Shown here piece after piece: positions 26,401 through 37,605 of a stretch of DNA of 64,000 nt. The translations under genes were made by a program, and so were the position numbers. This stretch comes from Microbulbifer bruguierae (GTDB lineage Bacteria > Pseudomonadota > Gammaproteobacteria > Pseudomonadales > Cellvibrionaceae), in NCBI RefSeq assembly GCF_029869925.1, contig NZ_CP118605.1, positions 1,488,001 to 1,552,000 of the forward strand, in the 5' to 3' direction. The notes beneath the pieces are model-generated. The model was not told the DNA's origin, ran no database searches, and worked only from the letters and a program-made list of their open reading frames with translations. The number at the start of each line of letters is the position of its first letter. Position 1 is the stretch's first letter.

Positions 26401-27603
26401 TCAGTCTGCCTGACGGCGCAAGAACGCCGGAATATCCAGATATTCCATATTGTCCTTGTCCACAGGGTTCATGGTCGGAATGCTGCGCTGGGGACGCTCA
26501 CTCTCTGCACGAACTCGCGTGTCTTGAGCTTCGCGAGGACTTTCGGCCACCGGCTGGCGCACCGGCTCCCGGGACTCAGGACGGCGGGTGTTGTCCACGA
26601 CCTTGGTGGGGCGCGCTACCTGCGCCGTCAGTTCGCCAAGACCGGCAGCCACTACGGTCACACGCATCTCATCACCCAGCTTGTCATCCACTGCGGTTCC
26701 GATCACCACAGTCGCATCGTCAGAGGCAATTTCCTGTACGATCTGACCGACTTCGGAGTACTCCCCCAGGGTCAACTCCTGACAGCCACCCTCTTCGCTG
26801 CCAGTAATGATGTTCACCAGGATACCGCGGGCACCCTGCAGGTTAACGTTGTCCAGCAGCGGACTGCGAACCGCTTTCTCTGCCGCTTCACGGGCGCGGT
26901 TTTCACCCACAGCTGAGCCGGACCCCATCATGGCCATGCCCATTTCGGACATCACGGTGCGCACATCTGCAAAGTCCACGTTCATGATGCCCGGGCGGAT
27001 CATCAGATCGGCGATGCCCTGCACAGCGCCCAGCAGCACGTTGTCGGCCTCCTTGTACGCGGCCTTCATGGTGATTTTGTTGCCGAGCACTTCCAGCAGG
27101 CGATCGTTGGGGATAGTGATCAGGGAGTCGACCTTGTCGCGCAGCTCGAGAATGCCCTCTTCCGCAACCACACTGCGCTTGCGCCCTTCGATCATGAACG
27201 GGCGAGTAACCACTGCTACGGTTAGGATTCCCAGATCTTTGGCGATCTCAGCCACGATCGGTGCGCCACCAGTTCCGGTGCCACCACCCATACCAGCGGT
27301 GATAAACACCATGTCCGCGCCGGTCAGCACTTCCGCAATACGCTCGCGGTCTTCCAGTGCGGACTGACGCCCCACGTCCGGGTTTGCACCGGCACCCAGA
27401 CCACGGGTGATGGTATTACCCAGTTGCAGGATCGTGTGCGCCTCCACATCCTTCAACGCCTGCGCGTCGGTATTGGCACAGATGAAATCCACACCATCCA
27501 CTTCGCTGGCGATCATGTGTTTGACGGCATTGCCACCACCACCACCAACACCGATCACTTTGATGACAGGCTTGTCCTGTACGCTATCTAGCAGCTCGAA
27601 CAT
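26401..27603 (-). CDS. ftsZ: Cell division tubulin homologue FtsZ
   Basis: A 400-residue GTPase that forms the Z-ring. It has the tubulin signature GMGGGTGTGGAP, the N-terminal VIGVGGGGGNAVKHMI, and the synergy loop near NVDFADVRTVMSEMG. A 60-residue disordered linker precedes the conserved C-terminal peptide DNMEYLDIPAFLRRQAD that binds FtsA and ZipA. It follows ftsA by 63 nt. Confidence 0.98.
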   Translation of the reverse strand: MFELLDSVQDKPVIKVIGVGGGGGNAVKHMIASEVDGVDFICANTDAQALKDVEAHTILQLGNTITRGLGAGANPDVGRQSALEDRERIAEVLTGADMVFITAGMGGGTGTGGAPIVAEIAKDLGILTVAVVTRPFMIEGRKRSVVAEEGILELRDKVDSLITIPNDRLLEVLGNKITMKAAYKEADNVLLGAVQGIADLMIRPGIMNVDFADVRTVMSEMGMAMMGSGSAVGENRAREAAEKAVRSPLLDNVNLQGARGILVNIITGSEEGGCQELTLGEYSEVGQIVQEIASDDATVVIGTAVDDKLGDEMRVTVVAAGLGELTAQVARPTKVVDNTRRPESREPVRQPVAESPREAQDTRVRAESERPQRSIPTMNPVDKDNMEYLDIPAFLRRQAD

Positions 27604-27666
27604 TGCTGTTCCCCTTTTTTGCTCATGTCTAAATGTAATTATCGATCCCGGTAATTATTTTCTGCT

Positions 27667-28902
27667 TCAGAGGTTGCCCCTGAACCAGTGTTTGACCTTG
27701 TCCCACCACTGGTTTTCATTGCGCTGGGCAGCAGGACTCGCACTCCGGTTGTCTTCCGTTTTCAGTGCGTACATCAACAGCCCCACACCGGTCGAGTAAA
27801 TCGGGTTACTGACGATGTCTGTAAGCCCGGCAATCCCCTGAGGTACCGCCAGCCGCACCGGCATGTGGAAAATTTCTTCCGCAAGTTCCACCGCGCCTTC
27901 CATTTTTGAAGATCCGCCGGTAAGCACGATGCCCGCCGCACACAGGTCTTCAAATCCGCTGCGGCGCAATTCCGCCTGCACCAGGGTGAATAGCTCGTCG
28001 TAGCGGGGCTCCACCACTTCCGCCAGGGCCTGACGGGAAAGGTCTCGCGGTGCCCGATCACCAACACTGGGCACTTTGATGGTCTCACCTTCCCGCGCCA
28101 GCTTCGCCAGTGCGCAGGCATATTTGATTTTCAAGTCTTCTGCATGGGGCGTCGGTGTGCGCAACGCCATGGCAATATCATTGGTAACCTGGTCACCGGC
28201 AATCGGGATCACCCCGGTATGACGAATGGAACCACCGGTGAACACTGCAATATCCGTGGTGCCACCACCGATATCCACCATGCACACGCCCAGCTCTTTT
28301 TCATCCTCGGTCAATACCGCGTAGCTCGACGCCAGCTGCTCGAGGATGATGTCTTCCACCTCCAAACCGCAGCGGCGGATACATTTTTCAATATTCTGCG
28401 CAGCGTTCACCGCGCCGCTCACCAGATGCACCTTGGCTTCCAGACGCACACCAGACATACCGAGAGGCTCTTTGACCCCTTCCTGATTGTCGATCAGGTA
28501 TTCCTGCGGCAGGGTATGCAGGATTTTCTGATCCGCCGGAATAGCAACCGCGCGCGCTGCGTCAATTACCCGGTCCAGGTCCTGCTGGGTAACTTCGCGG
28601 TCCTTGATCGCTACAATACCGTGAGAATTCAGACTGCGGATGTGGCTGCCGGCAATACCAGCGTAAACCGAGTGAATTTCACACCCAGCCATCAGTTCCG
28701 CCTCTTCCACCGCGCGCTGAATCGACTGCACCGTGGATTCAATATTCACCACCACGCCCCGCTTCATACCCGTGGAACGGTGAGAACCGATACCGACGAT
28801 ATTCAGTTCGCCGCCCGCGGAAAACTCACCGACAATCGCCACCACCTTGGATGTGCCGATATCCAGGCCGACGACCATGCGTGGATCAGTTGACTGTGTC
28901 AT
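27667..28902 (-). CDS. ftsA: Cell division actin homologue FtsA
   Basis: A 411-residue actin-family ATPase tethering FtsZ to the membrane. The phosphate loops VVGLDIGTSKVVAIVGE and CMVDIGGGTTDIAVFTGG and the adenosine motif IVLTGGSSKMEG are present. The C-terminal amphipathic helix ends WDKVKHWFRGNL, the membrane-targeting sequence. It is between ftsQ and ftsZ. Confidence 0.98.
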   Translation of the reverse strand: MTQSTDPRMVVGLDIGTSKVVAIVGEFSAGGELNIVGIGSHRSTGMKRGVVVNIESTVQSIQRAVEEAELMAGCEIHSVYAGIAGSHIRSLNSHGIVAIKDREVTQQDLDRVIDAARAVAIPADQKILHTLPQEYLIDNQEGVKEPLGMSGVRLEAKVHLVSGAVNAAQNIEKCIRRCGLEVEDIILEQLASSYAVLTEDEKELGVCMVDIGGGTTDIAVFTGGSIRHTGVIPIAGDQVTNDIAMALRTPTPHAEDLKIKYACALAKLAREGETIKVPSVGDRAPRDLSRQALAEVVEPRYDELFTLVQAELRRSGFEDLCAAGIVLTGGSSKMEGAVELAEEIFHMPVRLAVPQGIAGLTDIVSNPIYSTGVGLLMYALKTEDNRSASPAAQRNENQWWDKVKHWFRGNL

Positions 28903-28988
28903 TTTCTTTCAACCTCGCTGGGCAATACGCCGACCCACATGTGGCATGTCGGATCAGGGGAAAGCCCACCTTTTTGACCTGTTTGTTG

Positions 28989-29846
28989 TCAGTTATTTGT
29001 GTTTTCTTTACTTTTCCATTGCACCGCAACTGCATTGTTATAGCGGGTATCTACCCCGGACACTTTCTGCAGATGCGGTGCCAGTACGCCGCGAGTGAGA
29101 CTGAGAAAGCGGCCCACCCGCTCCAGCAGCTCATCATGCCCGAGTTGCAGTCGGATACCACTTACCAGCTCCAGCTGCCAGCCAGCCAGTTCATCAAACG
29201 ACAGGCGGCGTACTTCCATATCTTTAGTGGTGAGCAATCCAGCCAATGCCTGGTACTGGGCCATGATCCGCTCCACCAGTTCTGCATCGCCGGCAAGCTC
29301 CGGCAAATGCAGATCGGTTAAATTTTCCGGCCGCGGCAGTAATGCACCGCTGGCAATCAACAGTTGATTGCCCCCCCAAATTGCCAGCGGCTCAGCCTCC
29401 TCCACCGACACTTCAACCCCGTTGGGCCAGCGGCGACTGACCGACGCATTGGCAATCCACGGATTGGCCAGCAGTGCCGCGCGCATTTCGTCGATATCCA
29501 GGGAGAAGAACCCACGACGTAAATACGGCAACAATATGTCTTCAACCTGCTGCTCACTCACCGCGCGAAACGGCGCTCTCACTTGAACATTTTCCAGCGC
29601 ATCGACGCGGCTCAACTCTACCGCCGGTGCCTGCTGCCAGAGCCAGCGGGCGCTGTACCCAAGCCCGGCAACGACCAGCAGTAAAAACAACACGAGCGAA
29701 GCAATGCGTACAAATCCCGGAGACCGCTGTTGCTCTGGACGGGGAAGTGCCCTGGCACCACGCACCGCCTTGCGCGTTTTTTTTCCTTGCTGGCGACCTT
29801 CTTCTCGTCGCAGCTTGTGTTGTTTATTTACGCTTTTTCCGGCCAC
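28989..29846 (-). CDS. ftsQ: Cell division protein FtsQ
   Basis: A 285-residue bitopic protein. A basic cytoplasmic N-terminus precedes a membrane helix near 45-68 (IASLVLFLLLVVAGLGYSA). A POTRA domain follows (about 80-150, ending RRWPNGVEVSVEEAEPLAIWG), then the beta domain that recruits FtsLB. It begins 18 nt after murC, with no ddlB in between, unlike many gammaproteobacteria. Confidence 0.95.
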   Translation of the reverse strand: MAGKSVNKQHKLRREEGRQQGKKTRKAVRGARALPRPEQQRSPGFVRIASLVLFLLLVVAGLGYSARWLWQQAPAVELSRVDALENVQVRAPFRAVSEQQVEDILLPYLRRGFFSLDIDEMRAALLANPWIANASVSRRWPNGVEVSVEEAEPLAIWGGNQLLIASGALLPRPENLTDLHLPELAGDAELVERIMAQYQALAGLLTTKDMEVRRLSFDELAGWQLELVSGIRLQLGHDELLERVGRFLSLTRGVLAPHLQKVSGVDTRYNNAVAVQWKSKENTNN

Positions 29847-29864
29847 GACCGCTTACAAATTCCG

Positions 29865-31364
29865 TTATTCATTTAACGGGGGTTTATTCCCCTGCCAGGA
29901 CTCGGACAATAGCTGCGCAAGCCCACCAACATTACCAGCCCCCTGGGTGAGGACAATATCGCCAGGCTCAAGCAGGTCGCCGAGTATCGGTGGAACCTGA
30001 TCGACCTTTTCCAAAAAAACCGGATCGATCTGCCCGCGATTGCGAATACTCCGCGCCAGGGTACGCCCATCGGCACCGGGAATTACCGCTTCGCCCGCGC
30101 TATATACATCCAGAAGAACCAGTTTGTCGACCTGCGAAAGCACCTGCACAAAATCTTCAAACAGATCTCGGGTGCGGGTATAACGGTGTGGCTGATACAC
30201 CATCACCAGGCGGCGCTCTGGCCAGCCGTCGCGCACGGTCTTGATGGTCGCCGCCACCTCCCGCGGGTGGTGGCCATAGTCATCCACCAGCATGACCTTC
30301 TCTTCGCTCGCGCCCTCGCTTATAGGGAATTCGCCATAGATCTGGAAGCGCCGACCAACCCCCTGAAAACCTTTCAGTCCCTCGCGAATTGCTGCGTCGC
30401 TGACACCCTCTTCGGTCGCTACCGCAATCGCCGCAGTCGCGTTCAACACATTGTGAATGCCCGGCACATTGACACACACATCGATCACGCTGCCATCGGG
30501 GCGATGTACATTGAAAAAGCTGCGCAGCGGTTCCTGGCGCACGTCACTGATACGGAAATCGCTTTCCTCGTCGAAACCGTAGGTGGTTACCGGCCGAGCC
30601 AACTTCGGAATGACGGACTGTACATTGGCATCGTCGCCACACACCACCGCCAGACCATAGAACGGCAGGTTGTGTATAAAGTCGATAAAGATCTGTTTGA
30701 CCTTCTCGAAATCACCGCCGTAGGTTTCCATATGGTCGGCATCGATATTCGTCACCACGGTAACCATTGGCTGCAGGTGCAGGAAAGATGCATCACTTTC
30801 GTCTGCCTCAGCAATCAGGTAACGGCTCTCTCCCAGCGCAGCATTGGCGCCGGCGCTGTTGACCAGACCGCCGATCACAAAGGTCGGGTCCTTGCCGTCC
30901 GCGGCAAAAATAGATGCGATCAGGCTGGTGGTGGTCGTCTTGCCGTGGGTGCCCGCTACGGCAATGCCGTATCGGTAGCGCATCAGCTCACCCAGCATTT
31001 CCGCACGGCGTACCACAGGTATACGGTTTTCACGGGCCGCTACCAGCTCCGGATTATCCCCGTATATCGCCGACGAGTTTACAACCACGTCTACATCGCG
31101 AATATTTTCCGCGGTGTGACCAATCTGCACAGTGATACCCAGGCTCTTCAGGCGCTCGGTGACCTTACTTTCCCTCAGGTCCGAACCGGATACTTCGTAC
31201 CCCTGATTCTGCAGTACTTCAGCGATACCACTCATGCCGGCACCGCCGATACCGATAAAGTGAATACGGCGGATGCGGCGCATGGCAGGCACCTGGTATT
31301 GCGCTTCGATAGCATCCATGTTTCCAGTGCCGCCTTTCATTTGTGTCTGTGTTTCGCGAGACAT
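29865..31364 (-). CDS. murC: UDP-N-acetylmuramate--L-alanine ligase MurC
   Basis: A 499-residue Mur ligase adding L-Ala to UDP-MurNAc in the cytoplasm. The N-terminal Rossmann motif [17 protein letters not shown], the P-loop [13 protein letters not shown] and [14 protein letters not shown] are all diagnostic. The frame extends into murG, but the ATG at 31364 has a GGGGTG site and starts one base after the murG stop. The first 30 residues are an unusual non-conserved extension, so an internal ATG ([13 protein letters not shown]) is also possible. Confidence 0.96.
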   Translation of the reverse strand: MSRETQTQMKGGTGNMDAIEAQYQVPAMRRIRRIHFIGIGGAGMSGIAEVLQNQGYEVSGSDLRESKVTERLKSLGITVQIGHTAENIRDVDVVVNSSAIYGDNPELVAARENRIPVVRRAEMLGELMRYRYGIAVAGTHGKTTTTSLIASIFAADGKDPTFVIGGLVNSAGANAALGESRYLIAEADESDASFLHLQPMVTVVTNIDADHMETYGGDFEKVKQIFIDFIHNLPFYGLAVVCGDDANVQSVIPKLARPVTTYGFDEESDFRISDVRQEPLRSFFNVHRPDGSVIDVCVNVPGIHNVLNATAAIAVATEEGVSDAAIREGLKGFQGVGRRFQIYGEFPISEGASEEKVMLVDDYGHHPREVAATIKTVRDGWPERRLVMVYQPHRYTRTRDLFEDFVQVLSQVDKLVLLDVYSAGEAVIPGADGRTLARSIRNRGQIDPVFLEKVDQVPPILGDLLEPGDIVLTQGAGNVGGLAQLLSESWQGNKPPLNE

Positions 31365-31365
31365 A

Positions 31366-32466
31366 TCAACACCCCATCGCTTCGCGACATACGGCCAACA
31401 CACTGTCGGTCGCATCAGGCCTGGCTACCCGGCGTGCCGCCAGAGCCATAGCCAGTAATTTTTCTGGATCCGAGAACAACGCTTCCAGCAATGTGGCCAA
31501 CTTGTCCGCATCCAGCTCGTCCTGCTGGATGACCTGCGCAGCTCCAGCCTGTTGCAACCACTCACCGTTCTTGGTTTGGTGGTCGTCAATCGCAAACGGG
31601 AAAGGCACCATAATGGCACCGACACCCGCCGCGGCAATTTCGGAAACCGTCAGCGCGCCAGAGCGACAAATCACCAAATCCGCCTGTCCGTAAGCTGCTG
31701 CCATATCTGCAATAAACGGCACAACATTGGCTTCGACACCGGCGCGCTCGTAGGCCTCTCTAGCAACGTCCAGGTGACGCTGCCCCGCCTGATGCACGAC
31801 CTGTGGACGCCTTGCCGGGTCCATTTTTGCCAGCGCCTGCGGTACCAGCTCATTGATCGCTACAGCGCCGAGACTCCCTCCCAGCACCAACAGGCGCGGA
31901 GGTTGCTGCTTGCCGACCCGCGCCGCGGGCTCGGGCAATTCGGAAATTTCCGAACGCACCGGGTTCCCCACCTGTACAGCGGATGGCAAGCCACTGGGGA
32001 ATGCCTCAAGTACACGACTGGCAATTTTCGCCAATAGCCGATTGGTGGTGCCCGCTACCGCATTCTGCTCGTGGATGATCAGCGGTATGCCGCTCATACG
32101 CGCAGCCACGCCACCGGGACCGGTGGCAAAGCCACCAAAGCCCAGCACCGCGTCTGGCTTTACATTTTTAACAACGGCTCGCGCCTGCAGAATTGCCTTA
32201 CTAATCTGCACAGGCGCCTTCAGCAGAGCGGCGGCGCCTTTGCCACGAACGCCTTCAACGGAAATAAAGTGCAACGGGATGTCCGCCGCCGGTATCAGCT
32301 GGGATTCGATACCGCGCATGGTACCCAGCCATTCCACTTCAGCGCCCTGTGCCTGCAGGGCCTTTGCTACAGCCAACGCAGGAAAAACATGCCCGCCGGT
32401 GCCACCCGCCATAACCAGAAACTTTTTCCCGGCAAAGGTTGATGCGGCATCACTGGATTGAGTCAT
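31366..32466 (-). CDS. murG: Lipid II synthase MurG
   Basis: A 366-residue GT-B glycosyltransferase that adds GlcNAc to lipid I on the inner leaflet. It shows [46 protein letters not shown] split across the acceptor site, and [19 protein letters not shown] for UDP-GlcNAc. Its ATG overlaps the ftsW stop (TAATG). Confidence 0.97.
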   Translation of the reverse strand: MTQSSDAASTFAGKKFLVMAGGTGGHVFPALAVAKALQAQGAEVEWLGTMRGIESQLIPAADIPLHFISVEGVRGKGAAALLKAPVQISKAILQARAVVKNVKPDAVLGFGGFATGPGGVAARMSGIPLIIHEQNAVAGTTNRLLAKIASRVLEAFPSGLPSAVQVGNPVRSEISELPEPAARVGKQQPPRLLVLGGSLGAVAINELVPQALAKMDPARRPQVVHQAGQRHLDVAREAYERAGVEANVVPFIADMAAAYGQADLVICRSGALTVSEIAAAGVGAIMVPFPFAIDDHQTKNGEWLQQAGAAQVIQQDELDADKLATLLEALFSDPEKLLAMALAARRVARPDATDSVLAVCREAMGC

Positions 32467-33722
32467 TACGCAGCCTCCCCGGTTTTTCTGTCGCCCAGTT
32501 GCAACGGATTGAAGATCGGCAGCTGTCGGATATCGGCAACGCCACCAGTGTTTGCGCCTTCAGTGGCCAATTCGTTCTGAGCGCGCCAGGCCAGTGCAAA
32601 CAGCGCGAAACACACGACCAGGCTCGAGCCACCGGAACTCACAAACGGCAGCGTCAATCCTTTGGTCGGCAGCAGGCCGGACGCTACACCCATGTTCACA
32701 AACGCCTGCCCGGCAAACAGCACGGCGATACCAAAGGTCAAAAGGGCGGCAAAAAAAGCCTGTTTCGCCAACGCCCGGCGCACCGTACGCAGCAGTGACC
32801 AGGTCAGCACCCCGTACAGGGCAATCACCACCAGCCCGCCAAACATGCCCCACTCTTCAGCGAGAATCGCAAAAACAAAGTCGGTGTGAGCCTCCGGTAG
32901 GTAAAACAGTTTCTGCACGCTGTTACCCAGACCCACACCAAACCATTCACCGCGTCCAAAGGCGATCAGCGACTGGGTTAGCTGATAGCCACCGGCAAAC
33001 TGCTCGCCCCACGGATCCAGAAAAGTGGTCAGACGCTGCAGACGATATGGACTGATCAGCGCCATCAGTGCCAGGCCACAAGCAGCGACGCCCACCAGTA
33101 AAAAGGTGTGGGGAAGTCGTGCGCCGGCCAGGAACACCATCGCCAGAGCGGTACCGGAAATCACCACCACCGAACCGAAGTCGGGCTCCAACAGCAGCAA
33201 CAGGGCGACAAAACCAAGCACGCAGATAGGCACCATAAAACTGCTCCAGTGCCGCAATTTTTCGTGGCGCCGAGTCAGAAAACTGGCGAAGAACACCAGA
33301 CAACAGAATTTGGCAATTTCTGCCGGCTGTACGGTAATCGGCCCCAGCGCGATCCAACGCATACTGCCGTTAACCGCACGTCCCACGCCTGGAATCAGCA
33401 CCGCCAACAACATCCCGAGGGCAAATATCAGCAGGGTCCAGGAAAGATTTGACCAGGTTTCAAGAGAAATCCGGCTCACCAACAGTGCGCCCAGGGCCCC
33501 GACGGCGAGAAATACCAGATGCCGCTTGAGGAAGTACCAGGGGTCGCTGTACACATCGGCCGCAAACGCGATCGAGGCTGAAGCCACCATCACCACGCCA
33601 ATACTGGCCAGAGCCAGCACGCAAAAGGGCAGTACCCAGGCCAATTCGTTCCGTTCACCGTTGTCCACGCTGTGCAATTCTGCGCTGTTCGAACCGGTTT
33701 TCTTCGCGTCCGACTTACTCAC
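32466..33722 (-). CDS. ftsW: Peptidoglycan glycosyltransferase FtsW (SEDS)
   Basis: A 418-residue, ten-helix SEDS polymerase paired with FtsI at the septum. It contains VLLLLEPDFGSVVVISGTA, the periplasmic loop EAHTDFVFAILAEEWGMFGG, and GLTLPFVSSGGSSLVV near the C-terminus. It overlaps murD by 8 nt, consistent with translational coupling. Confidence 0.97.
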   Translation of the reverse strand: MSKSDAKKTGSNSAELHSVDNGERNELAWVLPFCVLALASIGVVMVASASIAFAADVYSDPWYFLKRHLVFLAVGALGALLVSRISLETWSNLSWTLLIFALGMLLAVLIPGVGRAVNGSMRWIALGPITVQPAEIAKFCCLVFFASFLTRRHEKLRHWSSFMVPICVLGFVALLLLLEPDFGSVVVISGTALAMVFLAGARLPHTFLLVGVAACGLALMALISPYRLQRLTTFLDPWGEQFAGGYQLTQSLIAFGRGEWFGVGLGNSVQKLFYLPEAHTDFVFAILAEEWGMFGGLVVIALYGVLTWSLLRTVRRALAKQAFFAALLTFGIAVLFAGQAFVNMGVASGLLPTKGLTLPFVSSGGSSLVVCFALFALAWRAQNELATEGANTGGVADIRQLPIFNPLQLGDRKTGEAA

Positions 33723-35103
33723 TGTCCGCCTCCTGCCCTGCAGTTGCCTTCAGTGCGTTCACTGCGCTGCGGAATGCCTCACCGCGCGCTTCAAAATTAC
33801 GGTACATATCAAAACTGGCACAGGCCGGTGACAGCAGTACATAGTCACCCTCACTAGCCAGTGCCTGCGCCTGCGCTACCGCATCATGCATATCCAGCGC
33901 GACGCCATGGGGAACTTCGCCTGAAAGAACCTTAGCGATACGCGGGCCATCGACGCCGATAGTGACAAGCCCGCGCAAGGCGCCCGCGGCTTCCGCCAGC
34001 GGCGCGAAATCTGCACCCTTGCCATCGCCACCGGCGATCAGAACGATTTTGCGTTCTCCCTGCGCAAGTCCATCCAGTGCCGCGCGGGTAGCGCCGACAT
34101 TGGTACCTTTGGAGTCATTCACAAAAATGACGCCAGCTATATCTGCCACCCGTTCACAGCGATGTGCGAGACCGGAAAAATCCCGCAGTACTTCCAGCAT
34201 CGGTGCCATCGGTAATCCCGCGGCGCTGCCCAATGCGAGCGCCGCCAGCGCATTGGCCACGTTATGGCTGCCGACCATAGCCATCTCATCGGCCGGCATC
34301 AGTTTTTCTGCGCCTTTGGCCAGCCACTGGCATCCATTTTCAGTGATTACGCCAAACTGCTTCAGGTCCGGGCGGTCCAGGCCAAAACTCCACTCGCGGC
34401 TGTCCCGCGCCAGCGGTCCCCGGGTCAATGAGTCTGCGCGATTGACCACCATCTGGCGCGCGTGGCGATAAACTCGCTGCTTGGCCTGGTGATAATCCGC
34501 CAGGGTCGGGTAACGATCCATATGGTCGGCGCTGATATTCAGAATCGTCGCCACCTCCGGTGCCAGGGACCAGGTGGTTTCCAGCTGAAAACTTGAGAGT
34601 TCCAGCACAAACATTTCCGGCATCGGCGAAGTGAGCAAGTCGAGTACCGGCACGCCGATATTGCCACCTACTTCCCCAGCGATTCCGGCCCGCGCAACCA
34701 TCAGCCCCAACAATGTGGTCACGGTACTTTTGCCATTGGAACCGGTGATTGCAATCACCTTTGGCGCGGGCTCGACTTTCGCCAGCTCACGGGCAAACAG
34801 CTCAATATCTCCCACCACCGGAATGCCTGCGGCAATCGCCGCGGCAATCGCCGGTTCTGCCAGGGCAACACCCGGGCTAACAATGATTTCACTGGCTGCC
34901 AGCAAGGTCTCGTGACGCAGCGGGCCACACTCTACAGGTACCTCGGGGAATTCTGCCCGGAAAGCCTCTCGCGCCGGCGGCGCTTCGCGGCTATCCACAA
35001 CCAGCGGAGAAAATCCCTGGCGCAACAGAAAGCGCACCACCGATTGCCCGGTAGCGCCCAGTCCGATCACCACTTTTTTCTCAGAAGTTGCGATAAGGCT
35101 CAT
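33715..35103 (-). CDS. murD: UDP-N-acetylmuramoyl-L-alanine--D-glutamate ligase MurD
   Basis: A 462-residue Mur ligase adding D-Glu. The Rossmann domain begins KKVVIGLGATGQSVVRFLL, the P-loop is AITGSNGKSTVTTLLG, and FVNDSKGTNVGATRAALDG is the MurD-specific block. It is between mraY and ftsW. Confidence 0.97.
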   Translation of the reverse strand: MSLIATSEKKVVIGLGATGQSVVRFLLRQGFSPLVVDSREAPPAREAFRAEFPEVPVECGPLRHETLLAASEIIVSPGVALAEPAIAAAIAAGIPVVGDIELFARELAKVEPAPKVIAITGSNGKSTVTTLLGLMVARAGIAGEVGGNIGVPVLDLLTSPMPEMFVLELSSFQLETTWSLAPEVATILNISADHMDRYPTLADYHQAKQRVYRHARQMVVNRADSLTRGPLARDSREWSFGLDRPDLKQFGVITENGCQWLAKGAEKLMPADEMAMVGSHNVANALAALALGSAAGLPMAPMLEVLRDFSGLAHRCERVADIAGVIFVNDSKGTNVGATRAALDGLAQGERKIVLIAGGDGKGADFAPLAEAAGALRGLVTIGVDGPRIAKVLSGEVPHGVALDMHDAVAQAQALASEGDYVLLSPACASFDMYRNFEARGEAFRSAVNALKATAGQEADSE

Positions 35104-35136
35104 TCGTTATTTATCTGCTTTCTGTTGCCAATCGTT

Positions 35137-36222
35137 TTAGCGAAGCTTCAGGGTCGCCAACCCTGCGAGCACAAGTACCACGGTGATAATCCAGAAGCGC
35201 ACGATCACCCGCGGTTCTGGCCAACCCTTCAATTCAAAATGGTGATGCAGTGGCGCCATGCGGAAAATCCGCTTGCCGGTCAGCTTGAACGAGGCCACCT
35301 GTAAGATCACCGAGACAGTTTCCATCACGAACACGCCGCCCATGATGAACAGCACAATTTCGTGACGGGTAATCACTGCGATAATGCCCAGCGCGGCCCC
35401 CAGGGCCAGCGCACCTACATCCCCCATAAATACCTGGGCCGGGTATGTGTTGAACCACAGAAAACCGAGCCCCGCGCCACCGAGTGCCGCGCAGAAAACA
35501 GCGAGTTCGCCGGCCCCTGAAATCGAAGGAATATGCAAGTAATTGGCAAATTCCACATGGCCCACCAAATATGCAATCACACCCAGCGCTCCGCCCACCA
35601 TCACTGACGGCATGATGGCAAGGCCGTCGAGACCGTCGGTCAGGTTTACCGCATTACTGGAGCCAACCACCACAAAATAAGTCAGCAGTATGAATGCAAC
35701 CGGGCCGAGGTTAATCGCCACATCTTTGAAGAACGGAACAAACAACTGAGTTTCCGCCGGTGAGGTTGCGCTCATGTAGAGGTAAATGGCGGCCCCCAAT
35801 CCCGCGACCGATTGCCAGAAATATTTCCAGCGTGCAATCAGGCCACGGGAATTTTTCTCCACGACTTTTTTGTAGTCGTCCACAAAACCTACTGCGCCGA
35901 ATACAAAAGTGACCAGCAGGGTGACCCACACCAGACGATTACTGAGATCGGACCACAACAGCGATGCAGAAAAAATCGCCGAGAGAATCAGGGTCCCTCC
36001 CATAGTGGGTGTACCCGACTTACTGAGGTGAGACTGCGGACCGTCGTCGCGCACCGCCTGCCCCACCTGCAGACGATTCAGCCAGGTAATCATGCGCGGC
36101 CCAACCACCAGGGAAATTCCCAATGCGGTCAACGCACCCAAAATAGCGCGCACAGTGAGGTAGTCAAAGACCGAAAAACTCTTCACATACTGTTGTAAAA
36201 ATTCAGCCAGCCATAACAGCAT
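35137..36222 (-). CDS. mraY: Phospho-MurNAc-pentapeptide transferase MraY
   Basis: A 361-residue, ten-helix enzyme making lipid I from undecaprenyl phosphate. It shows the conserved [33 protein letters not shown] and the histidine block [14 protein letters not shown]. Normal length and dcw context. Confidence 0.97.
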   Translation of the reverse strand: MLLWLAEFLQQYVKSFSVFDYLTVRAILGALTALGISLVVGPRMITWLNRLQVGQAVRDDGPQSHLSKSGTPTMGGTLILSAIFSASLLWSDLSNRLVWVTLLVTFVFGAVGFVDDYKKVVEKNSRGLIARWKYFWQSVAGLGAAIYLYMSATSPAETQLFVPFFKDVAINLGPVAFILLTYFVVVGSSNAVNLTDGLDGLAIMPSVMVGGALGVIAYLVGHVEFANYLHIPSISGAGELAVFCAALGGAGLGFLWFNTYPAQVFMGDVGALALGAALGIIAVITRHEIVLFIMGGVFVMETVSVILQVASFKLTGKRIFRMAPLHHHFELKGWPEPRVIVRFWIITVVLVLAGLATLKLR

Positions 36223-36234
36223 CGTCGTAACCTT

Positions 36235-37605
36235 TTATTGATTCCCGTTGGTGAGTGCTTGCACTACCAGTTCCATACGCGCACTGCGGGAACCTTTCAC
36301 CAGCACAGTGGTGTTTTCATCCAGCTCCGGCGCCAGCGCCCTGATCAGGGACTCGCGTTCAGAGAAATTCTTTTGCGCGTGGGGACGGTCCGCAGCAAAC
36401 TCGACGCTGGCAGCCGCACTCAGCGCACCCAATGTGTACAGTTGATCAATGCCGCGCTCCCGCGCCAGGCGTCCCATCTGGCGGTGCGCTTCATCGGCTT
36501 CCGGGCCGAGTTCGGCCATATCCCCGAGCACCAGGATCTTTTTGCCGGCCCGCTGCGCCAGCATTTCGATGGCCGCGCTTACGGATCCGGGGTTGGCGTT
36601 GTAGCTGTCATCAATCACCGTGCCCGCAGTGTTGCCGGGCAGCGACTGCATGCGTCCGCCAACACCAGTCAGCGCACCCAGTCCCTCGGCAATTTCCGCA
36701 ACCGTAACCCCCGCCGCATACGCCAGGCCCGCGGCCACCAGCGCGTTATGCACATTGTGCTCACCCAATAACTGCAGCTGCACCGGGTGCGCAATGCCTT
36801 CAATTACCAGGTCGAAGGATGGACAGCCACCGGCGTCCACCACGATGTTGTCCGGGTGCACCGCCCACTGATGCCCTAGCCCCACTTCCAGCGTGCGTAC
36901 GCCTTCCGGAATATGGCCGCGCCAGTAATCCGCGTAGGCATCATCCGCGTTCAGCACGGCAATGCCGCCGGCGTGCAGGCTGGTGTAAATCTGCCCCTTG
37001 GCGGTGGCAATACCATCCACAGAACCGAAACCTTCCACATGCGCTGGCATGACATTGTTCACTGCGGTGATTTGCGGCTTGGCGATACTGCACAGGTAGC
37101 CAATTTCATCGGGACCGCTTGCCCCCATCTCCACGATCAGCACCTGGTGCTCCGGCGCCAGAGAAAACAGGGTCATGGGCACACCGAAGTGATTGTTCAG
37201 GTTGCCCCGGGTTACGCACACCTTGTGGCGCAAGCCGAAAATTGCCGCCAGCATTTCCTTCACGGTGGTCTTGCCACAGGAGCCGGTAATACCAATCACC
37301 GGACCACTGAATTGCTCGCGACAAAGTATTCCGATTTGTCCGAGGGCAATGGTGGTGTCCTCAACCAGCCACTGGGGCGTCGCAGAATCGGGAATGATCT
37401 GCTCCGTCACCACCGCCAAAACCTTGCCATCCAGGGAGGCAAGAAAATCGTGCGCATCAAAACTCTCACCGCGCAATGCCACAAATAGCGCGCTTTCGTC
37501 CAGCTTGCGGGTGTCTGTACACACCGCATTAAACGACACAGAGCCGTTGATCAACTCACCGCCGAATCGCTGTTGCAGTTGCTGCAGGGAAAGCGGAGCA
37601 ATCAT
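36235..37605 (-). CDS. murF: UDP-MurNAc-tripeptide--D-Ala-D-Ala ligase MurF
   Basis: A 456-residue Mur ligase adding D-Ala-D-Ala. The P-loop reads GITGSCGKTTVKEML; VIDDSYNANPGSVSAAIEML and VLGDMAELGPEADEAHRQMG are MurF-specific. Its ATG overlaps the murE stop (ATGA). No D-Ala-D-Ala ligase gene is in the cluster, so its substrate must be made elsewhere. Confidence 0.97.
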   Translation of the reverse strand: MIAPLSLQQLQQRFGGELINGSVSFNAVCTDTRKLDESALFVALRGESFDAHDFLASLDGKVLAVVTEQIIPDSATPQWLVEDTTIALGQIGILCREQFSGPVIGITGSCGKTTVKEMLAAIFGLRHKVCVTRGNLNNHFGVPMTLFSLAPEHQVLIVEMGASGPDEIGYLCSIAKPQITAVNNVMPAHVEGFGSVDGIATAKGQIYTSLHAGGIAVLNADDAYADYWRGHIPEGVRTLEVGLGHQWAVHPDNIVVDAGGCPSFDLVIEGIAHPVQLQLLGEHNVHNALVAAGLAYAAGVTVAEIAEGLGALTGVGGRMQSLPGNTAGTVIDDSYNANPGSVSAAIEMLAQRAGKKILVLGDMAELGPEADEAHRQMGRLARERGIDQLYTLGALSAAASVEFAADRPHAQKNFSERESLIRALAPELDENTTVLVKGSRSARMELVVQALTNGNQ

